Made by a program: the position numbers and the translations under genes. Shown here piece by piece: positions 16,673 through 24,622 of a DNA stretch of 64,000 nucleotides. Origin of the DNA: Roseibium suaedae. Lineage in GTDB: Bacteria > Pseudomonadota > Alphaproteobacteria > Rhizobiales > Stappiaceae. The notes under the pieces were generated by a model. It was given only the letters and a program-made list of their open reading frames with translations, had not been told where the DNA came from and did not search any database. Numbering within the stretch: the first letter of the stretch is position 1; every line of letters begins with the position of its first letter. Where the stretch lies: contig NZ_FRBW01000008.1 in assembly GCF_900142725.1 (NCBI RefSeq), positions 41,407 through 105,406 of the forward strand, read 5' to 3'.

Positions 16673-16907
16673 TGCCAAATCTAAAAAGCTCCGGGCTTCT
16701 TAGAAGTAATGCGGCAATGCAACGATTGCATGGGGTAGTATGACCAAACCCCAGATTGGGCGATGTCACCTTAACTTGAATTCGGATGCCAGGAAGGCTT
16801 CTACCTTGAGGATTAACCTCAGGAAATGACTCCGGCCGCAACTCACCACCTTGCCATCGTCTAATTCACCTGCATTCGGAGCTGGAACTAGAGTGGGCGG
16901 TTATTAG
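16673..16907. other. Short gap downstream of the Fic gene
   Basis: No gene recognised between the repeat block and the Fic gene stop. Confidence 0.4.
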
Positions 16908-18302
16908 TCACTTCGATCCCCACACGTCTTGCCACGCCCTAAATTCCGATGGACTCACTTGATAGCGGGCGAAGTTACCTTCGTGCATTCCGATGAGCTC
17001 GTCCTCCACGATCTCAATAAACCTGCCTCTATCTTCTGGTTTGACTCGACTGCTCGCCCAGGCTGAGACCTCGGTTCCAACCTGCCTGCGCCCCACTTTC
17101 GCACGGATCAGCATGGCAACAATCTCGCGGAACTCGGCACGATATTTCAGCCGGAACGGATCGGGTTCACCGAGGGACTGCCGGACTGCCGCATACTTTG
17201 CAGCTGAGCGTTCATAGGCCCAGAAGAAAACGTCTCTAAGCAACGATACGTCGTTGAGTTCATAGACGCCAAGAATTGCATCTGTGTAGGCCCGCTGAGA
17301 AACATCAGTGAACGACAGTGGTGCGAGGTTGCTTCGGATCAACGGGATATTTGCGGCTAGGCGCGAGACCCGTTTGTTCACGTCGTCAAACGGTTGCAAA
17401 TATGGCAGCTGGACCATAACGAAAAACGCCTGTTCGAATGGATCCTCTATTGCAGCCGCCTTTTGCAGCAGCTGATTAAAAGAAGTCTCGATCAGCTGAG
17501 GGACTTCGAGGGGATGAAAAACCGACTGATCAATACCAACAGCAATATAACGCAGACGACCGGATGCCGAGGGGTCTGCCAGCAGGTTATTTGATAGCAG
17601 GGCGTGAAGGTTCAGAAGTGTATATCTGTTGAAGTCGATCTCATCTGCGGTGCCAACCAAAAACTCGATCGCATCCTTATGGTTAAGGATCATCTGTGCT
17701 TCAATGTGGTTTCGGCCAGTCGCTTCTTCGCCAAATTCGATCAGGCGCCTCGTATCGAGCAAGGAATAGGTGTTGCCTTCGAGGCGGCTGGAGTTCCAGG
17801 CGAGGTCGATCAGCAACCGATTGAGAATGAGCTTCGCATAAGTGCCTGCCGGCTGGGGCGCGGTTTTGGACTCGCCAATTTCCTGGAGACGTTCGCGCTC
17901 TCCCTCTTCAAGATAGAATGTGGAATTTGGTTCGTACCTATCGAGGAAATCTACGTTATAGCCGACAGGCCTTCTGGCTCCAGTTGGCTGTACGATATAG
18001 GCACGAACTGCATACCCGTCCTTCGAAAGCCTGATCAAGCGGCCGTAGTCATCTTCTTGTTGTGTTGGCTCGCCAGCAGCGGGGTCTCCGGATGTCGAAA
18101 GGTGATACTTCGCCCATCGACCACTGCTGGTCATACGCAGTAGCCCTACTTCCACAAGCTGTTTTAGCCGATACTGAAGAGTACGGCGTGGGATAGCTTC
18201 GGAGAGGCTATTTGCAATATCTGATGCAGAAATGCCATCAGAATGTTCAGCAACGATATCCTGCAGCTTTTTCAGTGCATCTTCGGGTACTTTGTTCGCC
18301 AT
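16908..18302 (-). CDS. Fic/DOC protein with winged-helix N-terminus, variant catalytic motif
   Basis: A 464-aa protein. Start ATG 18302 (MANKVPEDALKKLQDIVAEH). Residues ~1-65 form a winged helix DNA-binding domain (GISASDIANSLSEAIPRRTL with LVEVGLLRMTSSGRWAKYHL). An inhibitory-helix motif (NSSRLEGNTYSLL, fitting S/T-x3-E-G/N) sits near residue ~185. The Fic core motif reads YLQPFDDVNKRVSRLAANIP, where canonical HPFxDGNGRxxR has His first; here Gln replaces His and NKR replaces NGR. Fic proteins transfer AMP or other groups to proteins; loss of the His argues against ordinary AMPylation. Repeated GCGCAA sites lie directly upstream, suggesting autoregulation. Confidence 0.9.
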   Translation of the reverse strand: MANKVPEDALKKLQDIVAEHSDGISASDIANSLSEAIPRRTLQYRLKQLVEVGLLRMTSSGRWAKYHLSTSGDPAAGEPTQQEDDYGRLIRLSKDGYAVRAYIVQPTGARRPVGYNVDFLDRYEPNSTFYLEEGERERLQEIGESKTAPQPAGTYAKLILNRLLIDLAWNSSRLEGNTYSLLDTRRLIEFGEEATGRNHIEAQMILNHKDAIEFLVGTADEIDFNRYTLLNLHALLSNNLLADPSASGRLRYIAVGIDQSVFHPLEVPQLIETSFNQLLQKAAAIEDPFEQAFFVMVQLPYLQPFDDVNKRVSRLAANIPLIRSNLAPLSFTDVSQRAYTDAILGVYELNDVSLLRDVFFWAYERSAAKYAAVRQSLGEPDPFRLKYRAEFREIVAMLIRAKVGRRQVGTEVSAWASSRVKPEDRGRFIEIVEDELIGMHEGNFARYQVSPSEFRAWQDVWGSK

Positions 18303-18312
18303 TGTCGAAATT

Positions 18313-18410
18313 CTTGCGCGTAGGGGTAGGCGCAATTATCGTTTTTTAGGCGCAACTTTCAAGCATATGCGCAAGCTTGGACGATAGGCGTAGGAATCAT
18401 TGCGCGTAGG
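18313..18410. promoter_or_regulatory. Cluster of GCGCAA-type operator sites upstream of fic
   Basis: Related short motifs recur within 100 bp directly upstream of the Fic start: TTGCGCGTAGG at 18313-18323 and TTGCGCGTAGG again at ~18399-18410 (as ATTGCGCGTAGG), and the opposite orientation AGGCGCAA at ~18328-18335 and 18348-18355, plus ATGCGCAAG at ~18367. The first inverted pair TTGCGC...GCGCAA is a near palindrome. The Fic protein has its own winged helix, so these are likely its operators. Confidence 0.6.
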
Positions 18411-18489
18411 AGCCAGGAAGGCCAGCCTGTGAAAAGATAGATCAGGGGATACGTTGCCTATGACGTGATGACTGGCCTTGCCGAAATCG

Positions 18490-18960
18490 ACCTCGGTGAT
18501 TTGCAGCACGAGCGCCATCAATGCTACCCGCTCATCAGCCCAATCATCCGCGCTCGAACCGGACAAGGCTCCATGCGGCGTCTCCCGCCATAGGTCCTGG
18601 CAATACTGCTCCAGCCAGTCATTCAACGCCGCCAAATTTGGGAAGTCCGGCATCTGTTGCCATAGCTGCGGGCGGGCATCCTGGACGTTCGTTTCGACCC
18701 GCCCCTTCTCCCAGCCTGCTGCCTAATTGCAGAACTCAGAAGCAAAGACATAATGGTTCGTCATCGCCAGGAAGCGGATGTTGACCTGCCGTTCCTTGAC
18801 GCGGCCAACGCGATCGACTGCCGTTTTCATATTGTCATAGATCACCCTCGCAGGCACGCCGCCGAAGACCCGGAAGCCGTGCATCTCAATGAACGTCAGC
18901 ACTGGTTTCTTGAGCATATCGTTGACGGCGACCGATGCGGCGTCAGGAAACCAACGGCCA
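18490..18960 (-). pseudogene. IS21-family istA transposase remnant
   Basis: On the minus strand ~18960-18725 encodes FRVFGGVPARVIYDNMKTAV followed by KERQVNIRFLAMTNHYVFAS, an internal IstA (DDE integrase) segment. After an in-frame TAG (~18723) the frame continues AAGWEKGRVETNVQDARPQL and PNLAALNDWLEQYCQDLWRE, the next IstA segment, until it degrades near 18500. Both ends and the istB gene are missing. The remnant lies between the Fic and hipBA genes and marks a past insertion or rearrangement. Confidence 0.8.
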
Positions 18961-19032
18961 TCCGATTTTAGATAGACTAACGCCTTGAATATGCAACAAG
19001 GCTTGATTAGTTGAATTCTGAGCGGCGAGGCA

Positions 19033-20262
19033 CTACTTCGCGAACTCACGATACAGCTCGACCGTCGGTGCGTGCGTATCGACCGCGTCGGCGACCTTAG
19101 CTGCCATCGGCAGGTTCTTTTTCTCCGCCTCCCATACCGCCCTAAAACGTTCAACTGTCTCGCGTGCCGTGTCGATCACCAACTTTTCGGAAAGCTCCGC
19201 TTTCGCAGCCAGATGCTCCAGTTCGTCCTTCGACAGCGCCGCCATCTTTTTTGTGCGGGAGAAATTGAGCGCCGCCGTATCTTCCCCCTCGATGTACGGG
19301 ATAGTCGACAACAGGTCATACGCTGGCGAGAGCGCAGGGGTACGACGATCAGGATAGATGAGCGACCAGTTCTTCAGATGCATGTCGCCATTGCCAATTA
19401 GCGTGCTGAAGATTAGACGCCGGATGAATTCCGCCACGTCGGCTGTGCTAGTTTCGATCCCCAGCACGCGGCCGATCATCCGGTAATTGCCCTTATCATA
19501 TTTGTTGTCGGGAAAGACGCCGAAGACTTGCGCAAAATCCTCGATATGCACCGCTCCCTCCGGCGTGCGGTCAAAACGCTTGATCGCCAGAGCATGCCCG
19601 TGCAGTTCGCCCACCCCCTGCGGCAGGCCGCTCACGGCATCAAGATCAACCAGTTGGATCTCAGGCACGTCCATGCCCATCATGCGGGCGATGGTCATCA
19701 TCGCGAACTCGTTCTCGGGAACGCCGCTATATTGCTGAGACGGCAGCTTCACGATCCACGAGCCCCCCGTGCCCTCGGCCGGAATGGTCAAGCCGCCACC
19801 CTTTCTTTCGTTCTTAAAGGCCGAGAATTTCAGCTGCACACCTGCCAGCGAAAAGCGCAGCGCGTTCGGCCGCGCTTCGACGATAGCCTGCTCGTCATCC
19901 GGAGGCACATCATCCCCTTCGGAGGGATGTACCGTCACAGCCCCAGGCAGGTCACGGCCGAGCATCCAGAGCAGGAAGAATTCCCGCGACGGCTTCACAC
20001 CCGCACGATCAGCGAGGTATTTGCGCAACGGTCCTTCCGGCAATAGGTTCGAGAAAAAGGGTGGGACCACCATATTGTATGGCCTGAACTTCGTGATGAG
20101 CGTCCCGAACGGATCTTTCAAGGACAGGCTAAGCGTCGGCCGCTTTTCGTCTTCGATATAAGCATCGTTGAACGCGAAGATGGTGCGCCCGTCCTGCAGA
20201 TTTGTAAGGGTCGCAACCGGCTCCCCATACAACCTGACATCGAGTACCGTGACCTTAGGCAT
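19033..20262 (-). CDS. hipA: HipA-family serine/threonine kinase toxin
   Basis: A 409-aa HipA homologue. Start ATG 20262 (MPKVTVLDVRLYGEPVATLT) is chosen because AGGAAG lies 7-9 bp upstream inside the end of hipB. Conserved parts: the N-terminal subdomain (RPYNMVVPPFFSNLLPEGPL), the ATP loop (FSLAGVQLKFSAF), PENEFAMMTIARMMGMDVPE, the catalytic loop LIGNGDMHLKNWSLIY and the metal-binding SPAYDLLST. HipA kinases phosphorylate aminoacyl-tRNA synthetases or other translation factors and induce growth arrest; HipB neutralises them. All key motifs are intact, so it is probably active. It overlaps hipB by 8 bp. Confidence 0.93.
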   Translation of the reverse strand: MPKVTVLDVRLYGEPVATLTNLQDGRTIFAFNDAYIEDEKRPTLSLSLKDPFGTLITKFRPYNMVVPPFFSNLLPEGPLRKYLADRAGVKPSREFFLLWMLGRDLPGAVTVHPSEGDDVPPDDEQAIVEARPNALRFSLAGVQLKFSAFKNERKGGGLTIPAEGTGGSWIVKLPSQQYSGVPENEFAMMTIARMMGMDVPEIQLVDLDAVSGLPQGVGELHGHALAIKRFDRTPEGAVHIEDFAQVFGVFPDNKYDKGNYRMIGRVLGIETSTADVAEFIRRLIFSTLIGNGDMHLKNWSLIYPDRRTPALSPAYDLLSTIPYIEGEDTAALNFSRTKKMAALSKDELEHLAAKAELSEKLVIDTARETVERFRAVWEAEKKNLPMAAKVADAVDTHAPTVELYREFAK

Positions 20263-20845
20263 TATCGTCTTCCTCATCTAGCGCATAGGCCGAGCGAATG
20301 ACCGCGTCGTCACGGTCGCGGTGCACCGCGGCGTTGCGTAGGTGTCTTACGGCATGTGCGATCCTTTTCAGTTCCTGACGGGACGGAGGATCCGCCTGCC
20401 ACCGGTCGAGGCGTGCAGTCGACTCTTTGAATGTGTCCATCTCCTCGGCAGACAGAGGAAGATGCCGTAAGACCGCGAGGCTATCTTTGAATGTATCTGC
20501 GTCGGAAGCACTACCGAACCCGCCCCTGTGCTGCGCAAACCACCGTTCAAGGTGCCCCACGAGTTTGCGCTGGTCGGATGTCAGAACATCGCTCGATGCC
20601 GATGTACTGTCGATGATATTGCGGATCGCCGGCATCAGTTTTTTCGGGGCAAGGACGATCTCAAGGTCGAGCGCGCGCGCCACATCCACCAGGCTGCCAA
20701 GTCCGGGCTCCATGGTGCCCCGTTCTATCTGAGAAATATGGCTTTGCGTCAGGCCCGACCGCGCGCTTAGCTCGCGTTGGCTCATTTTCTGCGCTTCGCG
20801 CGTAGCGCGCAGCTTCTGCGTTATATGCTCCGTTTTATACGTCAT
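20255..20845 (-). CDS. hipB: HipB-like antitoxin with extended C-terminus
   Basis: A 196-aa protein. Residues ~10-65 are an XRE helix-turn-helix (LRATREAQKMSQRELSARSG LTQSHISQIERG). HipB of E. coli is less than half this length; here ~130 extra residues (LERWFAQHRGGFGSASDADT..., KRIAHAVRHLRNAAVHRDRD) form an added helical domain of unknown role. It overlaps hipA (toxin downstream), the usual order. A perfect 10-bp inverted repeat with TATCC/GGATA ends sits directly upstream (20851-20885) and is probably its operator. Confidence 0.88.
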   Translation of the reverse strand: MTYKTEHITQKLRATREAQKMSQRELSARSGLTQSHISQIERGTMEPGLGSLVDVARALDLEIVLAPKKLMPAIRNIIDSTSASSDVLTSDQRKLVGHLERWFAQHRGGFGSASDADTFKDSLAVLRHLPLSAEEMDTFKESTARLDRWQADPPSRQELKRIAHAVRHLRNAAVHRDRDDAVIRSAYALDEEDDNA

Positions 20846-20850
20846 ATCAT

Positions 20851-20885
20851 TATCCTATATCGAAAGATACGAAACATATAGGATA
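20851..20885. promoter_or_regulatory. Probable HipB operator (inverted repeat)
   Basis: TATCCTATAT (20851-20860) and ATATAGGATA (20876-20885) are perfect inverse complements separated by 15 bp, ending 6 bp upstream of hipB. The outer TATCC and GGATA match the half-sites known for E. coli HipB, though the E. coli spacing (8 bp) is much shorter. The AT-rich context fits an overlapping promoter. Confidence 0.75.
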
Positions 20886-21233
20886 CTATATAGAGAATTC
20901 CACCGAGCGTCGCAATGAAGATATATGAAAAGGTATCAACACGATTATTTATATGGAATAATATATCATACTGCAGTCTTAGGACTCATAAATTACCCAT
21001 CAGCTCCTATAGCACTCTCATCAGTGCGGGCAGCAGATCAACCTGCGCAAACCCTACAGGCAAAGTATCTGGACATTTATGTAGGCTTGCCCGACCGGTT
21101 TCCGCCGCGCATGTACGCCGAACTCCTCGAAAAACCGAAAGCCAACCGCCCCGACATCAATCAATCAGTGCATTGTAGCTTTCCTACTTCCCCCGAGTGC
21201 CCCATATCCGTATGGCCTGGCGCGATGCCTTAT
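20886..21233. other. 348-bp AT-rich gap
   Basis: The left 120 bp are AT-rich, fitting a promoter region for hipBA. A + strand frame 20925-21359 exists but ends inside the vapC remnant and lacks any recognised domain. I see no convincing gene. Confidence 0.4.
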
Positions 21234-21653
21234 TCACTGTATCAGAACTCCCAGGGAGAAAAATTCGAGGCCTTTCGTCTGAAAGTCGTTCAGATTTTGC
21301 GTGGCCAACCGGCCACCGTTGATACGTGCGATTGCGGCAATCAATCCGTCCGGCGCTGACATGCCGCGTCCCTTTACGGGAGGCTCGCCGATGACGTCGC
21401 CATATGCCAGTGTCGCTGCTTCCGTCAGTCCAAAGATCCGATCAGCAAATCTGCGCCGCCAGTTCGAAAGCCCTTGTTCGAGACGATAGGCGCGCTGATC
21501 GGGACGGATTTCCTGTATGCCAAACGCTATCTCGGCGATAGCAACCGTCGACAACACCAATTCAGCAGCATGTCATACGAGCCACGCGATCACTCCCGGT
21601 TCAAGAGCCTTTTTCAGTGTTTCCGAGATCACATTAGTGTCCAGGAAAATCAA
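21234..21653 (-). pseudogene. vapC: VapC-type PIN toxin with premature stop
   Basis: The minus-strand frame from TTG 21653 reads IFLDTNVISETLKKALEPGV then AWLV, a TGA stop at codon 27 (21573-21575), and continues in frame as HAAELVLSTVAIAEIAFGIQ through MSAPDGLIAAIARINGGRLA to the end LNDFQTKGLEFFSLGVL. These are the PIN-domain acidic clusters (D in LDTN, E in AEI, D in APDG, D in LNDF). A single stop separates the first acidic residue from the rest, so the toxin is inactive unless it reads through. The partner vapB lies just upstream and is also broken. Confidence 0.85.
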
Positions 21654-21895
21654 AACTCCGGCCCCAGATGGACCGTACAGTTCTCAAGATCACTTCCTCA
21701 AGATCGATATCGGTCCCAAAGTTTTCTGAAACTCGGGCGTAAAAGCCCGCAGCGGGTTCCTTGCCGACCTCCCTAACCTCGTATGCCTCAAGTGCTCGCT
21801 GGGATATCCGCGATCGAACGGCTATCCCAGCGAGCAAGGCGATGAGCCAAGTCTCGCGCCTTGGCACTGCGTACGGAAAGTTGAGGTTCTGCCAT
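21634..21895 (-). pseudogene. vapB: VapB-type antitoxin, frameshifted
   Basis: ATG 21895 begins MAEPQLSVRSAKARDLAHRL followed by ARWDSRSIADI, the start of a PSK-operon/VapB-type antitoxin. Near 21800-21812 the frame shifts: the continuation ALEAYEVREVGKEPAAGFYA then RVSENFGTDIDLEEVI is in another frame. Both halves match one antitoxin of about 85 residues. The lesion together with the vapC stop shows the module is decaying. Confidence 0.8.
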
Positions 21896-21962
21896 GAGGG
21901 ATATCCTTTGTTCCCCAAATAGCGAATTGCCGTCAGCTGCCATCACTTTCGCCTGACTGAGG

Positions 21963-23234
21963 TTATTTCGCGGCCAACCCGAATAGAGACTTAGCCAGCG
22001 CCAGCTTTCCTTCCGCAGCCCGGTCGCAGCACGCCCGGAAATATCCACCTGGCGAACAGATTTTGTCTGGATCACGCAGGGCCTTCTCGGCAACCACTGC
22101 CAGAATTGCCGCAGCAGCTTGTTTTCCTAGCCTGCCACAAGCGTTTGCGTAGGCGGATTCACTGAGGCCAATGCCCACCCTCATGATTTCCGCCGCTGAC
22201 ATCAATTCTGGCCAGGTGCTGAGTGATAACTCAAAATCACTTTGCACGACCGTGCAGCCGCTTTCCAACAAAGATATGGAAACCGCATCCAGGGACGCTG
22301 TTCTCTGGAAATCCGCTCTACTTGAGCGGTTCTGCGGGCTCTTGGTGGCAGTTTGACCCGCTACCGGCTCCGCATGCTCCTTTTCAGGAGCTATTTCGGC
22401 GCCGTAGGCGACGTTAGTTAATAGATGAATTTCATCCGCGTGAGCGGATGTCCGATTATTAGTATAAGAGTCTGGTGAGTTTGTATTAAATAATTGGGTG
22501 ACGTCTATGTCATGCTCGCATGTCATATTATTGTTTTCAGGTACTTTTTCGGCTGTCTGAGCCTCCGCAACTGCTTCAATCAAAAGATCGTACAAATCCA
22601 GCAAGGCTATCGCCTTTTCCTCGATATCCGAGCTGTTTGCTAAGATAGCATCCATATGTCCCAGAAAGCCTGCCAAGGACGGCTCTGAAGTGACGTCAAG
22701 GATATCGACGATTGCCCGGGAAACCCGAGTGACCGTGCGTTTCGCTTCCCGTCTGGCATTGAGTTCGGCCTGCCATTCATCCGCCAGCCGCTTGATTTCG
22801 TGGTAACGGATACGTGCCGGCGTAAAATCCAGGCCATAGGCGAAGGTAATGTCTCCGCGACCATTTCGGTGTACCCATCGGCGCCCTGTCGAACTATCCC
22901 TGTAGGCCAGCACCTGCGCTTCGACGAGTTGTTTGATCGCGCGGATAACCGTGCGCTCGCTTCGACCTACATAGGACGCCAGCTTTTCGTTGGAGATCGC
23001 TACGATCGGCCGAGCCGCCCCCTTCCAGTCCTCAGACTTCGACAGCCCTAGCAGAATATCGAGCACATGATAGGCCGTAGACGTGAGCCCAAGCGGTTGA
23101 GCAGCTCTCTTAAGAGCGATTGCGACTTCTGGCTTTCCGATGTCGGGGATGTCGTTGGACATCGCCAAACGTTGAGACGCAAGAATCCCTGGCGTCATCT
23201 TCCTGAAGGAAGAGACGTTCGAAACAGTAGGCAT
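21963..23234 (-). CDS. repC: Replication initiator RepC
   Basis: A 423-aa RepC of repABC plasmids. N-terminal helical domain with GLTSTAYHVLDILLGLSKSE and the winged-helix part SNEKLASYVGRSERTVIRAI followed by KQLVEAQVLAYRDSSTGRRW and GDITFAYGLDFTPARIRYHE. The middle linker (~225-330) is coded by AT-rich DNA. The C-terminus (SAYANACGRLGKQAAAAILA, GGYFRACCDRAAEGKL) is typical. RepC opens the origin, which in this family lies inside repC. It is the third gene of the minus-strand repABC operon and its level is held down by the antisense RNA in front of it. Confidence 0.95.
   Translation of the reverse strand: MPTVSNVSSFRKMTPGILASQRLAMSNDIPDIGKPEVAIALKRAAQPLGLTSTAYHVLDILLGLSKSEDWKGAARPIVAISNEKLASYVGRSERTVIRAIKQLVEAQVLAYRDSSTGRRWVHRNGRGDITFAYGLDFTPARIRYHEIKRLADEWQAELNARREAKRTVTRVSRAIVDILDVTSEPSLAGFLGHMDAILANSSDIEEKAIALLDLYDLLIEAVAEAQTAEKVPENNNMTCEHDIDVTQLFNTNSPDSYTNNRTSAHADEIHLLTNVAYGAEIAPEKEHAEPVAGQTATKSPQNRSSRADFQRTASLDAVSISLLESGCTVVQSDFELSLSTWPELMSAAEIMRVGIGLSESAYANACGRLGKQAAAAILAVVAEKALRDPDKICSPGGYFRACCDRAAEGKLALAKSLFGLAAK
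22400..22570. other. AT-rich stretch inside repC, probable replication origin
   Basis: This part of repC is far richer in A and T than the rest (e.g. ATTATTAGTATAAGAGTC, TTTGTATTAAATAATTGGGT). In characterised repABC plasmids the origin (oriV) lies in an AT-rich segment within repC. Position and composition fit; I cannot define the exact limits. Confidence 0.65.
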
Positions 23235-23338
23235 AACAACCTCCGTTCGCCGTAACCAAGCATGGCACGACGTCGATCAATTCGGGAGGTTCAACGATAG
23301 GAAATCGGCATAATCCTACTGTTCACACAAGATGGATC

Positions 23339-23367
23339 TTGCGCGTGATTCGGAATTCACCTAAAAC
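23339..23367 (+). promoter_or_regulatory. Promoter of the antisense ctRNA
   Basis: TTGCGC (23339-23344) and TAAAAC (23362-23367) are separated by 17 bp on the + strand, a good sigma-70-type spacing, pointing away from repC toward repB. This is where the counter-transcribed RNA of repABC plasmids starts. Confidence 0.6.
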
Positions 23368-23372
23368 AGAGA

Positions 23373-23455
23373 AGTGTTGAGGTTCCTGTTTGGGCTTTCC
23401 CTGCTGAACCGTGATTAAAGAGATCGATCGGTTGCCGCCGTTTCGGTCTCTTTTC
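23373..23455 (+). ncRNA. Counter-transcribed RNA (incA/repE-type) of repABC
   Basis: In repABC plasmids a small RNA is transcribed opposite to repC from the repB-repC gap, controls RepC synthesis and sets incompatibility. Here a promoter (23339-23367) is followed by ~80 bp ending in an intrinsic terminator: AAAGAGA (23417-23423) pairs with TCTCTTT (23447-23453), with further pairing inside, then TTTTCATTTT. Length and layout match known ctRNAs. It is complementary to the leader of repC. Confidence 0.7.
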
Positions 23456-23605
23456 ATTTTGAACCTGTTTCTTCTTCGGTTCCTCCTTCTTCCTATTTCG
23501 GGACTTCACCTACCGGTTGTAGAGCAAATATGGGACCCGCGCTGATCGCTTTCCCCAACAAATTGCCGCACCGGTAAGAATGTTTTGGAGACTGCAAGGC
23601 GTCGT

Positions 23606-24622
23606 TTAGGTCTCCGAACTCTCCTCATCGTCTCGCTGCTGTTGAAAGCTCTGGTAAAGCTCCGGCAGCTTTTCACCGAGCCAATGGCTGAAGTCCGACT
23701 CCGATCGCGGGATGGAAATCGTCGTCGTCGACGCCGATGATTTCATCCTGGCGAACACCGTTCCATTTGAAGCTATTTCAACAACAGAGGGTTCAGAGGC
23801 CGCCGCTTTCTTATCCCGCCCCTTTGCTGCGCGCGCAGCCATTGAAACTCTCTCCTGAGCCGAAGCAACCTTGAAATCATCGCTTCCCAGGAGCTTCCGG
23901 ACGCGCTTCTCTGCACCCGGATTTTCGAAGTGTTTCGCAAGGTCCAACCAGGCAGGTCGACCTACGTTTTTGGCACGGCCGATGGCACGGATAATGTCAT
24001 GCGGGATGCTGTCGGCAATCTTCCGCATATTTGAAATAATGGTTTGAACCTGACCGAGCACCGGCTGCATTTCGCGTTGCTTGAGACCAGCCTGACGAAG
24101 CTGTTCAGCCCACAAAACCATTTCCGCAAAGGTTAGGTTTTCGCGTACGCCGTTTTCTAGGGATTGCTCCTTGATTAGCTCTGCATCGCTCAACTTGCGG
24201 ACATAGGCTTTGACCTTGAATGTCTCGGGTTGCGTGGATTCACCCATCAGTGTCTGAATGGCCAACAAGCGCCGATGCCCGTAAGCCAGCTGGTAACGGT
24301 CTCTTTCGCTTGGATGTGGTCGCACAAGGACAGGGATCTTCTGGCCTTCGTCCTGAAGCGAGAGCTTCAACTCCTCGAGAGCTTCGCCAGCCTCCTCATC
24401 GGTCTCGAACCTGTCCGAGAAAGGGCTCGGATCGATTTTGGAAGGATCCAGCGAGACGATGCTATCCTCTCGCATATGTGACAGTGCGCGCCCCATTGAA
24501 TTCACAACGGGAGCCGTCGTCGTCTTTTGGCTAGGCACCGGCGTCGGGACGTCGCTCTTTTCATCTGCTGCTGCAGCAGCGGCATCGGACATCATTTTGA
24601 CGATTGATTTCTTCATCATCAA
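23606..24622 (-). CDS. repB: Plasmid partition protein RepB (ParB family)
   Basis: A 338-aa ParB-family protein. N-terminal part (MGRALSHMREDSIVSLDPSK), ParB nuclease-like domain (DPSPFSDRFETDEEAGEALE, GQKIPVLVRPHPSERDRYQL, YGHRRLLAI, KEQSLENGVRENLTFAEMVL) and a helix-turn-helix (LKQREMQPVLGQVQTIISNM). The C-terminal segment ends LPELYQSFQQQRDDEESSET. It binds centromere-like parS sites and works with RepA to segregate the plasmid. It overlaps repA by 4 bp (ATGA). I found no clear parS palindrome of the usual GTTNNC...form near the operon. Confidence 0.95.
   Translation of the reverse strand: MMMKKSIVKMMSDAAAAAADEKSDVPTPVPSQKTTTAPVVNSMGRALSHMREDSIVSLDPSKIDPSPFSDRFETDEEAGEALEELKLSLQDEGQKIPVLVRPHPSERDRYQLAYGHRRLLAIQTLMGESTQPETFKVKAYVRKLSDAELIKEQSLENGVRENLTFAEMVLWAEQLRQAGLKQREMQPVLGQVQTIISNMRKIADSIPHDIIRAIGRAKNVGRPAWLDLAKHFENPGAEKRVRKLLGSDDFKVASAQERVSMAARAAKGRDKKAAASEPSVVEIASNGTVFARMKSSASTTTISIPRSESDFSHWLGEKLPELYQSFQQQRDDEESSET

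Noticed and set aside
20925..21359. 144-codon + strand frame left of the vapBC remnant
   Set aside because: Its second half is antisense to vapC and no domain is seen.
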